DNA from: Methanosarcinales archaeon
GTDB taxonomy: Archaea; Halobacteriota; Methanosarcinia; Methanosarcinales; Methanogasteraceae
DNA length: 22,733 nt
NCBI GenBank assembly: GCA_003661105.1
Contig: QMVM01000005.1
Location: 1-22,733, forward strand
Reading direction: 5' to 3'
Shown here: one piece after another, positions 6,634-14,686 of the stretch
How positions within the stretch are numbered: position 1 is the stretch's first letter
Layout: every line of letters starts with the position of its first letter
Notes under the pieces: model-generated
The model's input: only the letters and a program-made list of their open reading frames with translations
Told to the model about the DNA's origin: nothing
The model's database searches: none
Translations under genes and position numbers: made by a program

Positions 6634-7569
6634 ATGAAAAAAACTGCAGTCGGTTTAATAGCCATAATAGCGATCGTGTTGATCGTGGTACTTGCGGGAT
6701 GTGTTGAAAAAGAAGATGTCGAAGAAAGGCGTGTTGAAGAAAAGATATCCGCAGCAGAGGACATATTCAGAGCGAGCTTACTTATAGAGGATGGCGTGAC
6801 CCGGATTGAAAAAATACGTTTGGAAATTGGCGCATATTCGGATGCGAAAACAAAACTTACAGCATCCGAAGTTGATTATGAAGAAGCTTTAAAAATACTC
6901 AATAACGCCGTAACAGACTATGACAATGAAAAAGATACAATCCGTACTGCCAAAGTGATGTGCAGTTACAACTTAGATCGTGTTACCGCGTTCCGAAATT
7001 TAATCATCTGCTTGGAGCATCTTGACAAAGTAGATGCATACGCGGAGGGTGATGATTTCGCGTCGATGAGATCAGAGCTTAAGCTGGCTGAAGATGCTTT
7101 AAATGACACACGACCTTTCATATCCACAGCAAAAGAAAAATGTTTCAGTATTGATATCGACACAGCCCCCGCAGAGTCCAGAAGCGGACTTTTGGAGAAT
7201 AGAATTTCGATTGAGCAGAACGAAAAGATGGTTTTGGAGTTCGATATATTACTATCCGGAATGCATCCATACATCGATGGGGTGGAACACCTGCTAAAGG
7301 CGACCAAATACATGCAAAACGAAGTGTGGCATAGCGCAGAACTCGAATTTAGCAAATGTCCCGCTGACTTTTCAGAATCCAAGGACAGACTTGCGGATCT
7401 AAAAAACTCGGAATTCACGGAAATATCAGTTCCAGCCATCACAAGAGACGGCATTTTGACAAAAATGTTGGAAGCATTGCCCCACTTAGAGGCTGGATGC
7501 AGATACGCGGACAGAGGCAATTTCAAAAAAGCCGACGAGGAGTTTAATAAGATTCCTGTGTTTTATTAA
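6634..7569 (+). CDS. Predicted helical-repeat lipoprotein
   Basis: The protein has 311 residues. The N-terminus MKKTAVGLIAIIAIVLIVVL followed by AGC gives a clear lipobox with C23, so the protein is probably lipid-anchored on the outer face of the membrane. The rest is almost all alpha-helix with many charged residues and a repeated helical-hairpin pattern (about 35-125, 140-230, 250-311), ending 'ADRGNFKKADEEFNKIP', which resembles a TPR helix pair. I do not recognise a named family; a solenoid binding protein is likely. Base composition is more AT-rich than in ribL or ubiD nearby, hinting at separate acquisition. Confidence 0.8.
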   Translation: MKKTAVGLIAIIAIVLIVVLAGCVEKEDVEERRVEEKISAAEDIFRASLLIEDGVTRIEKIRLEIGAYSDAKTKLTASEVDYEEALKILNNAVTDYDNEKDTIRTAKVMCSYNLDRVTAFRNLIICLEHLDKVDAYAEGDDFASMRSELKLAEDALNDTRPFISTAKEKCFSIDIDTAPAESRSGLLENRISIEQNEKMVLEFDILLSGMHPYIDGVEHLLKATKYMQNEVWHSAELEFSKCPADFSESKDRLADLKNSEFTEISVPAITRDGILTKMLEALPHLEAGCRYADRGNFKKADEEFNKIPVFY

Positions 7570-7785
7570 AAACAACCATTTCAGAGCATATATTATACTC
7601 GCCACGGGCGTCATGCCGTCTGATGTTGCGTTGTTTTGAACTGGGTGTCGATTCGAATCTTGTGTCGGATGTTTCGGGTTTTTGGATATCTGGAAACGAC
7701 GGAGTCCTGACCAGGCCCGCATAAGTTGGCAACTTGCTTTCGGTGCAAATGGTTAAGCAATGAACACCAATCAATAAGCAAGGAC

Positions 7786-8208
7786 ATGACACGAGTACTT
7801 GCAACAGGAACGTTCGACATCCCGCACCCGGGACATCTATTCTACCTATCGCAGGCTTCCGCTCTCGGTGACGAACTGTATGTCATCGTTGCGCGGGCAA
7901 GCATGATAAAGCACAAACCAAAGCCAATTCTCCCTGACAAGCATCGCCTTCTGATGGTGCAGGCGCTTAAGGTGGTGGATCATGCGGTTCTCGGGAGCGA
8001 AAACGATATCTTTGAGCCGCTTCATGAGATCATGCCTGATATCATAGCGCTCGGGTTTGACCAGCATTTCGATGCGCGGGATCTGGAGCGTGGATTGGCG
8101 GATCATGGGTTTGATACTAAAGTTGTTCGGATCAAGGGATCGAACTCTGATCGGCTCTGCAGTACAAGAAGAATCGTCGATCGGATTCTCGAGATGAATA
8201 AGATTTGA
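7786..8208 (+). CDS. ribL: FAD synthase, archaeal RibL type
   Basis: The enzyme transfers AMP from ATP to FMN to make FAD. The archaeal form belongs to the glycerol-3-phosphate cytidylyltransferase-like nucleotidyltransferase superfamily, not to bacterial RibF. The 140 residues begin MTRVLATGTFDIPHPGHLFY with the HxGH motif as HPGH (14-17), followed by 'LGDELYVIVARASMIKHKPKPILPD', the 'PDIIALGFDQ' strand-turn, and a C-terminal STRRIVDRI, all in the order seen in Methanocaldococcus RibL. The frame is open upstream to 7726, but the ATG at 7786 gives the family N-terminus and has AAGGAC just before it. Two RibL cysteines may be redox-relevant in the family; here only one Cys is present near the C-terminus. 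Confidence 0.87.
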   Translation: MTRVLATGTFDIPHPGHLFYLSQASALGDELYVIVARASMIKHKPKPILPDKHRLLMVQALKVVDHAVLGSENDIFEPLHEIMPDIIALGFDQHFDARDLERGLADHGFDTKVVRIKGSNSDRLCSTRRIVDRILEMNKI

Positions 8209-8211
8209 AAA

Positions 8212-8288
8212 TCGGGAGTACTATCCTGATATATGGATAGTTTGCCACAATAGGCGTTATAATCGAATCTCCCGAAGAGACTTTTTAG
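8212..8288 (+). terminator. Nested inverted repeats after ribL, followed by a T-run
   Basis: The outer arms TCGGGAG (8212-8218) and CTCCCGA (8269-8275) enclose a perfect inner hairpin, ACTATCC (8220-8226) and GGATAGT (8235-8241), 8 nt loop. The T-run ACTTTTTAG follows from about 8281. Archaeal termination mainly needs the T-run; the hairpins may stabilise the 3' end. Confidence 0.45.
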
Positions 8289-8441
8289 TGTATTATGAAA
8301 TGGGATTAGAAAACCACATAGAGTACAGATGGCACAGAGAAAACAGCAACTCTATGCGCCCTCCGCGGCCCCTGTGGCTAACCTTCTTCGCCATAATCAG
8401 AGTCCACCCAGAAAAAAACTCGCCTCCCGAACACCGCAAAA

Positions 8442-8450
8442 GCATATACC
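8442..8450 (+). promoter_or_regulatory. TATA box of membrane protein copy 1
   Basis: GCATATACC is centred about 28 nt before the ATG at 8474, which indicates a leaderless transcript. The same block (AACACCGCAAAAGCATATAC) recurs ahead of copy 2 at 9671, so the promoter was duplicated together with the gene. Confidence 0.6.
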
Positions 8451-8473
8451 CGATGAGATTCCTTTAATCACCT

Positions 8474-9538
8474 ATGACCGACTGGATCGCGTGGGGTGCA
8501 ATCGACGGTGCCATGACAAAGACCAGACAGATGCTCTTTGAGCCATTCGATCTTACAAAATGGATAAAACTCGCAATAATACTGTTCTTCATCGGCGGTA
8601 TTGGCGGTATTGGCGGCGGTGGCTCTAATTTCAACTCAAATCCATCGGGCAGCAATTTTGGAGATTTCGGTGATTCACCGTCGGATGCGGAACTGGATGC
8701 TTTTGTCAAGACGACTGTATCAGGGGTATCTGCATTCGTAGATCAGTACATGGCATACATCGTGCTTGCAGTACTCGCAATCCTGCTGGTGATCGTGCTA
8801 TTCTCCTATATCTCAAATGTGATGAAATTCGTTTTTGTCGAATCCGTGGTGAGGAACCAGGTCACGATCAGGGCATACATCAGGAATAATCTTGGGAATG
8901 GTCTGCGGTTGTTCATACTGAACTGGACACTCGGGATCGCATTCTTAACCGCCATCATCATATCGCTGCTGCCCGCGTTGTCAGCGATACCGGACGGCGA
9001 CATTTCCGCTGTGTTCTTCGGATCCCTCCCCACGTTCTTCCTTGTCCTCGTACTCGGCGTCATAATCCTTTCGATTTTAGATTCATTTATCAATCTGGCG
9101 ATCCCTGTGATGCTGTATGAGAATGTAGGGGTACTAAAGGCGCTTTCAAAGGTGACCAGTACCGCAGCACACAGCATTTCACAGGTGCTGGTTTACTGGA
9201 TCATAAGGGGTGTGCTCGGGATTATACTCGGCATCGCAGCTGCGGTCATCAGTCTCATCGTGATCCTGATCGCAGGACTCGTCTTGTTGTTGATCGGCAT
9301 CGTGGTTTACATGATTCTCACGCTGCTGGGATTCGGATTTACTGATCCGGTGACCCTGATCGTGCTTGGATCGCTCCTTATTGCGTCCTTTCTGGTACTC
9401 ATATTCCTTATCCTCCTCGCGACCGTGCCGCTTCCGGTATTCGGGAAATACCATGCGCTTCTATTCCTCCGGAACTGGTATGCAGATATCATGCCATTCT
9501 GGGAACCTGTGACCGAACCGGTGCCAGAACCTGAATGA
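8474..9538 (+). CDS. Multi-span membrane protein, DUF7544-like, copy 1
   Basis: The product has 354 residues and begins MTDWIAWGAIDGAMTKTRQM. An amphipathic N-terminus with LFEPFDLTKWIKLAIILFF leads into a Gly-rich hydrophobic segment (GGIGGIGGGG, about 39-50) and a Ser/Asn/Asp-rich loop. Further membrane segments lie near 95-115, 150-175, 185-215, 235-280 and 290-325. The tail is WEPVTEPVPEPE. The N-terminal pattern of 'AI..A...T...L..PF....W..LA.I..F.GG' fits archaeal membrane proteins annotated as DUF7544, a family without known function; the assignment is from memory. Leaderless start from the TATA box at 8442. It is followed by a near-copy of itself. Confidence 0.85.
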   Translation: MTDWIAWGAIDGAMTKTRQMLFEPFDLTKWIKLAIILFFIGGIGGIGGGGSNFNSNPSGSNFGDFGDSPSDAELDAFVKTTVSGVSAFVDQYMAYIVLAVLAILLVIVLFSYISNVMKFVFVESVVRNQVTIRAYIRNNLGNGLRLFILNWTLGIAFLTAIIISLLPALSAIPDGDISAVFFGSLPTFFLVLVLGVIILSILDSFINLAIPVMLYENVGVLKALSKVTSTAAHSISQVLVYWIIRGVLGIILGIAAAVISLIVILIAGLVLLLIGIVVYMILTLLGFGFTDPVTLIVLGSLLIASFLVLIFLILLATVPLPVFGKYHALLFLRNWYADIMPFWEPVTEPVPEPE

Positions 9539-9681
9539 TGGCAAGCCATAGATAGACTCCGCGAAGGTTGGGGTGTTGGGTTCAATTGGAAGTAGATCGC
9601 GTACCTTATTTTTTGGTGCCCACTCAGTCTATGATCTTTCAGCTAACACCTGCCATGATGACATCTCTCGAACACCGCAAA

Positions 9682-9691
9682 AGCATATACC
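9682..9691 (+). promoter_or_regulatory. Duplicated TATA box of membrane protein copy 2
   Basis: AGCATATACC is centred at about 9687. By analogy with copy 1 transcription would begin near 9714, which is where the ATG of copy 1 has become AGG. Confidence 0.5.
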
Positions 9692-9704
9692 AGATGAGAT
9701 TCTT

Positions 9705-10757
9705 TTGGCATCTAGGACCAACTGGATTGCGTGGGCTGCGATTGAAGGTGCCCTGACAAAGACCAAACAGATACTATTTGAGCCATTTGATTTTACAAAA
9801 TGGGTAAAACTCGCAATAATACTGTTCTTCATCGGCGGTATTGGTGGAGGTGGTGGCAATCTTAACTCGAACCCACTGAGCGGCAATTTTGGGGATTTCG
9901 GCGACTCATATTCGGATGCGGAACTGGATGCTTTTGTCACGGAGACTGTATCAGAAGTATCGGTCTTTGTGCACCAGTACATGACATACATCGTGCTTGC
10001 AGTACTCGCAATCCTACTGGTGTCCGCGTTATTCTCATACATCTCAAATATGATGCAATTCGTTTTTGTCGAATCCGTGGTGAGGAACCATGTCACGATC
10101 AGGGCATACATCAGGAATAATCTTGGAAACGGTCTGCGGTTGTTCATACTGAACCGGACGCTCGGGATCGCATTCTTAATCGCCATCATCTTATCGCTGC
10201 TGCCCGCGTTGTCCTCTGCACTGGACGGCGACGTTTCCGCGTTGTTCTTTGGATCGTTTATCCCGTTCTTCGTTGTCCTCGTGCTTGGCATCATAATCCT
10301 TTCGATTATAGCTTCGTTTATCAATTTGGCGATCCCTGTGATGCTGTATGAGAATGTAGGGGTACTAAAGACACTTTCAAAGGTGACCAGTACCGCAGCA
10401 CACAGCATTCCACAGGTGCTGGTTTACTGGATCACAAGGGGCGTACTCGGGATCATAATCGGCATCGCAGCCGCCATCATCAGCATCATCTTGATCTTGA
10501 TCGCATTACTGATCGGCATCGCGGTTTACATGATTCTCACGCTGCTGGGATTCGGCCTTTTTGACATGTCGCACCTACTTATGCCAGGATCATTCTTTTT
10601 TGCAGCCATACTGGTGCTTGCATTTATTATACGCCTCGTAACCATACCGTTTCCGATATTCATGAAGTACCATGCGCTTCTCTTCCTCAGGATCTGGTAT
10701 GCAGATATCATGCCACTCTGGGAACCAGCGCCCGAACCGGTGCCAGAACCTGCGTGA
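9705..10757 (+). CDS. Multi-span membrane protein, DUF7544-like, copy 2, altered start
   Basis: This is a paralogue of the preceding gene with the same layout (KWVKLAIILFFIGGIGGGGG, loop, then at least five membrane segments, tail WEPAPEPVPEPA), about 350 residues. The codon aligned with the ATG of copy 1 is AGG (9714-9716). The nearest in-frame alternative is TTG at 9705, giving M-ASRTNWIAWAA. The frame stays open upstream to 9573, but that part overlaps the duplicated promoter and resembles nothing. If transcription starts near 9714 as in copy 1, the TTG would lie outside the message, so translation may be weak or start internally. The body has no stops or frameshifts, so selection may still act on it. 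Confidence 0.75.
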   Translation: MASRTNWIAWAAIEGALTKTKQILFEPFDFTKWVKLAIILFFIGGIGGGGGNLNSNPLSGNFGDFGDSYSDAELDAFVTETVSEVSVFVHQYMTYIVLAVLAILLVSALFSYISNMMQFVFVESVVRNHVTIRAYIRNNLGNGLRLFILNRTLGIAFLIAIILSLLPALSSALDGDVSALFFGSFIPFFVVLVLGIIILSIIASFINLAIPVMLYENVGVLKTLSKVTSTAAHSIPQVLVYWITRGVLGIIIGIAAAIISIILILIALLIGIAVYMILTLLGFGLFDMSHLLMPGSFFFAAILVLAFIIRLVTIPFPIFMKYHALLFLRIWYADIMPLWEPAPEPVPEPA

Positions 10758-10813
10758 CGGCGATCCGAAGCCCCTGCTCCGCGAAGGCTATTTGGGGGGT
10801 TGGGTTCGATTAG

Positions 10814-11665
10814 ATGCAGATCATGTACAGAACCGCACTGCTCGCCATCATAATCGCTGCATCGATCTCGAACTGCTGTGCAGACCCAAGCGGCGGGGAC
10901 AATATCACCTTCACGGATGCACCATACACGGTCACAATCGTTCCCGGGTCAGACGCGTCCTTCGAGGTCACACTCAGGAACGCGGGGGTCGGATATGTGG
11001 ACGTGAATGTGATTGTGCGGTCGGTGCCCGACTGGATGCTGGTAAACGGCACAAATAAACTGAGAGTGATACGGAGGGGGGGATCGATGGCATATCCTAT
11101 CACAATCCATGCAAGCAGGGGCGCGCCGCCGGGAACATACCAGTTCGAGATTGCGGATCAATCGAGGACCGATCGGCGCACATGGGTGCCGGTTGACGTG
11201 CATGTGCTGAGGGAGGGTGAGACTGCGCAGGCACGAATCGAAGAGGCGGAAGAGGGGGTAGAAGGGGTAGAAGGGGGGGCGACGGAGGAGAAGATCGCAG
11301 AGATCGTGAAGAGTTCTCCCGGGCTTGGTTTTATCCGTGTGCGATCGTATCCGTCCGCGGCAGATGTTTATCTCGATAATGTCTATCAGGGCGCAACTGA
11401 TATTGATTGGTTCTGGATATACAATGTAACGCCTGGGAACCACACGGTTTCGGTAGAGAAGTACGGATACGAGCGTTACGCGGAAACCGCCTCTGTTTCA
11501 GAGGGGAATATGACTGTAGTATCAGTGTCCATGTCCGAGACTCCTGCAATCCCGTCAGAGACCGTGCCCAAGAAAGTGCCAGCAGAATTGATACCGCTTG
11601 CAGTCTCGCTCCTTGCGGCAGCGGTCATCGCAGTCACAATTCACCGCCGTAACCGGAACAAGTGA
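10814..11665 (+). CDS. PEGA-domain surface protein with C-terminal anchor
   Basis: This 283-residue protein has a signal peptide (about 5-23, TALLAIIIAASISNCCA), then an Ig-like beta domain (about 30-135, PYTVTIVPGSDASFEVTLRN) of the NEW1/CARDB kind, then a Glu/Gly low-complexity linker (about 140-165). A PEGA domain (about 172-240, GFIRVRSYPSAADVYLDN and 'VTPGNHTVSVEKYGYERY') and a C-terminal transmembrane helix (about 257-277) with HRRNRNK as a cytoplasmic stop follow. Such proteins sit on the cell surface and probably bind envelope components. The ATG lies inside the 3' flank shared with the preceding duplication; a second ATG at 10823 is an equally possible start. Confidence 0.85.
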   Translation: MQIMYRTALLAIIIAASISNCCADPSGGDNITFTDAPYTVTIVPGSDASFEVTLRNAGVGYVDVNVIVRSVPDWMLVNGTNKLRVIRRGGSMAYPITIHASRGAPPGTYQFEIADQSRTDRRTWVPVDVHVLREGETAQARIEEAEEGVEGVEGGATEEKIAEIVKSSPGLGFIRVRSYPSAADVYLDNVYQGATDIDWFWIYNVTPGNHTVSVEKYGYERYAETASVSEGNMTVVSVSMSETPAIPSETVPKKVPAELIPLAVSLLAAAVIAVTIHRRNRNK

Positions 11666-11671
11666 GACGAA

Positions 11672-11738
11672 GGGGGATAACGGATAACACGGGACTTTTG
11701 CTTTGGAAGTTTGGATGCTGTAGAAAGGATTATCCCCC
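11672..11738 (+). promoter_or_regulatory. Inverted repeat between PEGA gene and ubiD
   Basis: Perfect 9-bp arms GGGGGATAA (11672-11680) and TTATCCCCC (11730-11738) are 49 nt apart, immediately after the PEGA stop and 35 nt before the ubiD ATG. It may be a transcript 3' hairpin, a leader structure of ubiD, or a protein-binding site. No clear TATA element for ubiD is visible. Confidence 0.4.
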
Positions 11739-11772
11739 CACATACCATACTAACCAAACATCAGGTGGAACA

Positions 11773-13023
11773 ATGTCTTTCAGAAGTTTTATAGACCAGT
11801 TGAAGACCGACGGCAACTTAATCGAGGTTCAGGAGTCAGTATCCCCGGAATATGATGCCGCAAGGATCGCGGGAAACGAGAAACCGCACCTCTTTCACAG
11901 CATCAGCGGTCACCGTGTCGCTGTGAATCTCCTCTCATCAAGGGTCGCTCTCTGCACGGCACTCGGGATCGACAGGGACGATATGGCGAGACATCTCGCA
12001 TCCGTCGAACCGGACGGAGAGATAAGACTCGTTGCAGACTCCCCAACAAAAGAGATCAGGGAAAAGCCGGATCTTTCAAAACTGCCTGTTTTCACATACT
12101 TCAAAAACGATCCCGCCCCCTATATCACAGCAGGCGTCCTCGTGACCGAGATGGACGGGATAATGAACGCATCGATTCACCGGATGATGGTTATCGGGAA
12201 AGATAAACTCGCAGCGCGCCTTGTTGCGCCGCGGCACACATATCTCATGCGCAAGAAGGCACTGGAGCGCGGAGAGAAGCTCCCTGTTGCAATAGCGATC
12301 GGGCTTGATCCTGCAGTCCTCTTCGCAATCTGCACACGCGTACCAGAGGGTACAGAGTTTAGTTACGCATCCGCGCTCCAGGAAGCGCCGCTTGAGGTCT
12401 TCGAGTGCGACAACGGCATCCGGGTGCCGCACTGCGAGATCGTGCTTGAGGGGTACATCGGGGAAGAGACTGCGGATGAAGGTCCGTTTGTTGACATCAC
12501 AGGGACATACGACCGGGTGCGAAGTGAGCCATTGATCCACTTAACAGGGATGATCCACCGGGCGGATCCGGTCTACCATGCGATCATACCGTCAGGCGGC
12601 GAGCACAAGCTGCTGATGGGAGTTCCGTATGAGCCAAAAATATTAAGCGCGGTAAACGGGGTTTCCGATGCAAGAAATGTCGTGCTGACAGAGGGCGGAT
12701 GCTGCTATTTCGATGCGGTGGTGCAGATTAAGAAGCAGACTGAGGGCGACTCCAAGAATGCGATGCTTGCAGCGTTTGCAGCGCATCCGAGTCTCAAGAA
12801 CGTGGTGGTGGTCGATCCTGACATCAACATCTATGATTCCCGCGATGTCGAGTTTGCGATCGCAACAAGGGTACTTGGTGACCGGGACGTGCTGATGATC
12901 ACGAATGTGCGCGGCAGTTCGCTCGATCCGATCTCTGCCCCGGATGGCACGACCACGAAGATTGGCGTCGATGCGACGATGCCGCTTGGTAAGGAGGAAG
13001 AGTTTGTGCGGGTTATGGAGTGA
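11773..13023 (+). CDS. ubiD: UbiD-family prenyl-FMN decarboxylase
   Basis: The 416-residue product spans the full UbiD fold, beginning MSFRSFIDQLKTDGNLIEVQ. Recognisable parts are 'P.FTYFKNDPAPYITAGVLV' (about 104-123), the Arg-rich 'RLVAPRHTYLMRKKALERGE' loop, the acidic EETADEGPF segment (about 231-238) that holds the active-site glutamates, 'IIPSGGEHKLLMG' and 'VVDPDINIYDSRDVEFAIATR'. In archaea UbiD homologues decarboxylate phosphomevalonate-derived trans-anhydromevalonate phosphate in the modified mevalonate pathway to isoprenoid lipids, the likely role here; aromatic-acid decarboxylation is the alternative. The prenyltransferase UbiX and aconitase-like partner are not in the window. The ATG at 11773 is preceded by AGGTGG; the frame's upstream extension to 11662 covers the inverted repeat and is not family-like. 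Confidence 0.9.
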   Translation: MSFRSFIDQLKTDGNLIEVQESVSPEYDAARIAGNEKPHLFHSISGHRVAVNLLSSRVALCTALGIDRDDMARHLASVEPDGEIRLVADSPTKEIREKPDLSKLPVFTYFKNDPAPYITAGVLVTEMDGIMNASIHRMMVIGKDKLAARLVAPRHTYLMRKKALERGEKLPVAIAIGLDPAVLFAICTRVPEGTEFSYASALQEAPLEVFECDNGIRVPHCEIVLEGYIGEETADEGPFVDITGTYDRVRSEPLIHLTGMIHRADPVYHAIIPSGGEHKLLMGVPYEPKILSAVNGVSDARNVVLTEGGCCYFDAVVQIKKQTEGDSKNAMLAAFAAHPSLKNVVVVDPDINIYDSRDVEFAIATRVLGDRDVLMITNVRGSSLDPISAPDGTTTKIGVDATMPLGKEEEFVRVME

Positions 13024-13108
13024 TTGTCTGATTGTGGCGATGCGACCCGGACCGCGAACCAGTGAGATGCGAGAGCCTTGCGACTACGTCCGGTTTATCC
13101 ATTTTTGG

Positions 13109-14179
13109 TCACATATCCTCAATTAGTTCTCGTATCGCAAGTAAATTCATCCTCGACTGCGGCTTGATGGTTCTTCTGACAGAATCAACGAAGAGAATGT
13201 TCTCCCTGGCGAGGTATGTGATTTCCGGGGTAATTATTTCATAAGCATAAGATTCCTCATCCGAAAACTCATTGAGAATTCTTGTTATATTCTCATATTT
13301 TAATTCTATCTCTTCATCTTCGAACAAAATCTTCTTGTTTACAATCTTTAAGACTTTTATTCGCTGATTTATCTCACCAGTCCTGAGTACAAGCATCTCT
13401 TTAACTTTTTCTTCCCTGTTTTCACAATTCACGAGTTCAACCAGATATATCGGATTTCCACCGCAGTATTCCCATGCAACAGTCTTTTCTTTATCGCTAA
13501 AGTTATAACTGTCCAGAAAATCCATCGTAGTCACCTCATTAAAATCATCGACCAGCAGATGCCGGCTGCGCCCCTGCAGCATCGCCTCACTATAAACCTG
13601 CTCTATGAAGAGCGAATCTGATGAGACAGCAAAGACATGGCATAGGTGCAATTCCTTTGTCAGGTCTATGAAAAAGTTGAAGAGTTCGTAGATGAGCGAA
13701 CCGTTCACGTTCACATCCCCAATCTTCTGCAATTCGTCCAGAATCAACACTGGTTGCTTACCTGTTGCCTTCACCTCTTCAAATAGTTTGATTATGTACG
13801 AAAAAGCATTCTTCGGCTTATTGTCCTTGAACACATAATCCAGAAACTCTTTGTTTATCGGTATCCCGGCAACTTTCGTAGCAGATGAAACCAGCTCCGC
13901 AAGCGTCTCTTTTCTCTTCCTCTTTGCCCCGTCAGTCTCCATCTCCATCTCAAAGAGCGACTCGATGAAATCATCATAACTCGATAAGAATTTGGTCCTT
14001 AAGTTTATGTAGAAAACGGTGTACTCTTCCGGAAGTTGTTCGATTAAGTGGTGGATCAGTGCGGTCTTGCCGCTGTTTATCGGTCCGTATACGAAGGTGA
14101 TCAGAGACGGCTCTGCGTCCAGTATCGCCTGTATCTCTTTTATCTCCCTCTCGCGGTCGTGAAATGCGATTCGTTTCAT
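13109..14179 (-). CDS. Archaeal P-loop ATPase (ATPase_2/MNS-type STAND relative)
   Basis: This 356-residue protein begins MKRIAFHDREREIKEIQAIL and has Walker A GPINSGKT (32-39), Walker B PVLILDEL (D148, E149), a sensor-like 'CHVFAVSSDS' strand, and a C-terminal winged-helix-like region. Such 'archaeal ATPase' proteins are frequent, variable, often mobile genes of poorly known function, related to STAND NTPases. The ATG at 14179 is preferred over one at 14194 because GGAGGAG lies 8 nt upstream of the former and its first bases overlap the stop of the upstream gene (ATGA). It is thus coupled to the anchored protein upstream and lies in one direction with the HEAT gene. Confidence 0.88.
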   Translation of the reverse strand: MKRIAFHDREREIKEIQAILDAEPSLITFVYGPINSGKTALIHHLIEQLPEEYTVFYINLRTKFLSSYDDFIESLFEMEMETDGAKRKRKETLAELVSSATKVAGIPINKEFLDYVFKDNKPKNAFSYIIKLFEEVKATGKQPVLILDELQKIGDVNVNGSLIYELFNFFIDLTKELHLCHVFAVSSDSLFIEQVYSEAMLQGRSRHLLVDDFNEVTTMDFLDSYNFSDKEKTVAWEYCGGNPIYLVELVNCENREEKVKEMLVLRTGEINQRIKVLKIVNKKILFEDEEIELKYENITRILNEFSDEESYAYEIITPEITYLARENILFVDSVRRTIKPQSRMNLLAIRELIEDM

Positions 14180-14676
14180 CTTTGTCTCCTCCATAGGTAT
14201 ACTGCCAACAACCCCATAACTGCGACCATCGACCCAAAGCCCGACACCACGATCTCCCGCGCTTCGGATTTAGAATCGGTGGGGCGAGTATCCGGCTCAA
14301 CGATCAGCGTGAGCGTCTCGTACCGTGTCGGGGACTTCATACTACCATCGAACTGGTAGTACACCTCGCTTACAATCTCATGCGTTCCGACCTCATTGCC
14401 TGTGAGGTGCACCTCTACCGACCGCACATTGTCGCCGGATTCGATGGTCTGAGTACAGGTGTAGATTCCGGATCCGGCTTTCGCGAATGAACTGCTGGTG
14501 ACCGAGACACCAGACGGCGGCTCAGCACCCGAACCAGCCGCGCCAGTGTACTGTGTACTGTGTACCCTGCCAAAACACGGGCCAGTCTGCGTACCGGCTA
14601 GAGTATGTAAACAAGTGAGTAAAAGCAGAACATTATAGATATTATTATTTTTCTTCAATGTTGTTACCACCACCAC
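14176..14676 (-). CDS. Predicted exported protein with C-terminal membrane anchor
   Basis: The protein has 166 residues. An N-terminal signal (about 13-28, NVLLLLTCLHTLAG), a beta-rich ectodomain (about 45-135, with 'VHLTGNEVGTHEIVSEVYYQ' and 'TRYETLTLIVEPDT') resembling an Ig-like/CARDB-type fold, then a transmembrane helix (about 147-160, SMVAVMGLLAVYLW) and the basic end RRQR. No named family recognised. The start MVVVTTLKK is uncertain; it lies 10 nt after the HEAT gene stop. Sandwiched between a membrane HEAT protein and an ATPase, it could be the outer part of a surface-sensing unit. Confidence 0.75.
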   Translation of the reverse strand: MVVVTTLKKNNNIYNVLLLLTCLHTLAGTQTGPCFGRVHSTQYTGAAGSGAEPPSGVSVTSSSFAKAGSGIYTCTQTIESGDNVRSVEVHLTGNEVGTHEIVSEVYYQFDGSMKSPTRYETLTLIVEPDTRPTDSKSEAREIVVSGFGSMVAVMGLLAVYLWRRQR

Positions 14677-14686
14677 TAATCTTATG

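Larger units (their letters stand above)
8428..10827 (+). repeat. Tandem duplication of a membrane-protein gene with flanks
   Basis: Two head-to-tail units are offset by 1241 bp at their left edge (8428 and 9669, CGAACACCGCAAAAGCATAT). Similarity runs through both reading frames into a shared 3' flank, CTCCGCGAAGG at 9557 and 10777, ending GGGTTCAATT/GGGTTCGATT and a TAC. Long stretches of the coding parts are nearly identical (for example around 8850-8900 and 10080-10140), while the first extracellular loop and the last 80 residues differ more. About 60 bp between the units (9605-9668) has no counterpart in the second unit. Confidence 0.9.

Noticed and set aside
7645..7665. GATTCGAATC, resembling the T-loop of a tRNA
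   Set aside because: It is a simple palindrome; the flanking bases cannot form a 5-bp T-stem on either strand, and no anticodon or acceptor arm is found nearby.
7726..7785. 20-residue N-terminal extension of RibL
   Set aside because: The ATG at 7786 places the conserved TGTFD and HPGH motifs at their normal distance from the N-terminus; the extension is not family-like.
9573..9704. N-terminal extension of membrane protein copy 2
   Set aside because: The extension spans the duplicated promoter, has no counterpart in copy 1 and no protein-like pattern.
9629..10408. Long minus-strand frame opposite membrane protein copy 2
   Set aside because: A mirror frame of the same composition occurs opposite copy 1; it follows from codon use in hydrophobic segments and has no start signals or family likeness.
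10795..10815. GGGTTCGATTAGA, resembling a tRNA T-arm
   Set aside because: The stem does not pair, and the segment is part of the duplicated 3' flank also seen at 9577 with a different sequence.
11662..11772. N-terminal extension of the UbiD protein
   Set aside because: It covers the intergenic inverted repeat, and the family start with a good ribosome site is at 11773.
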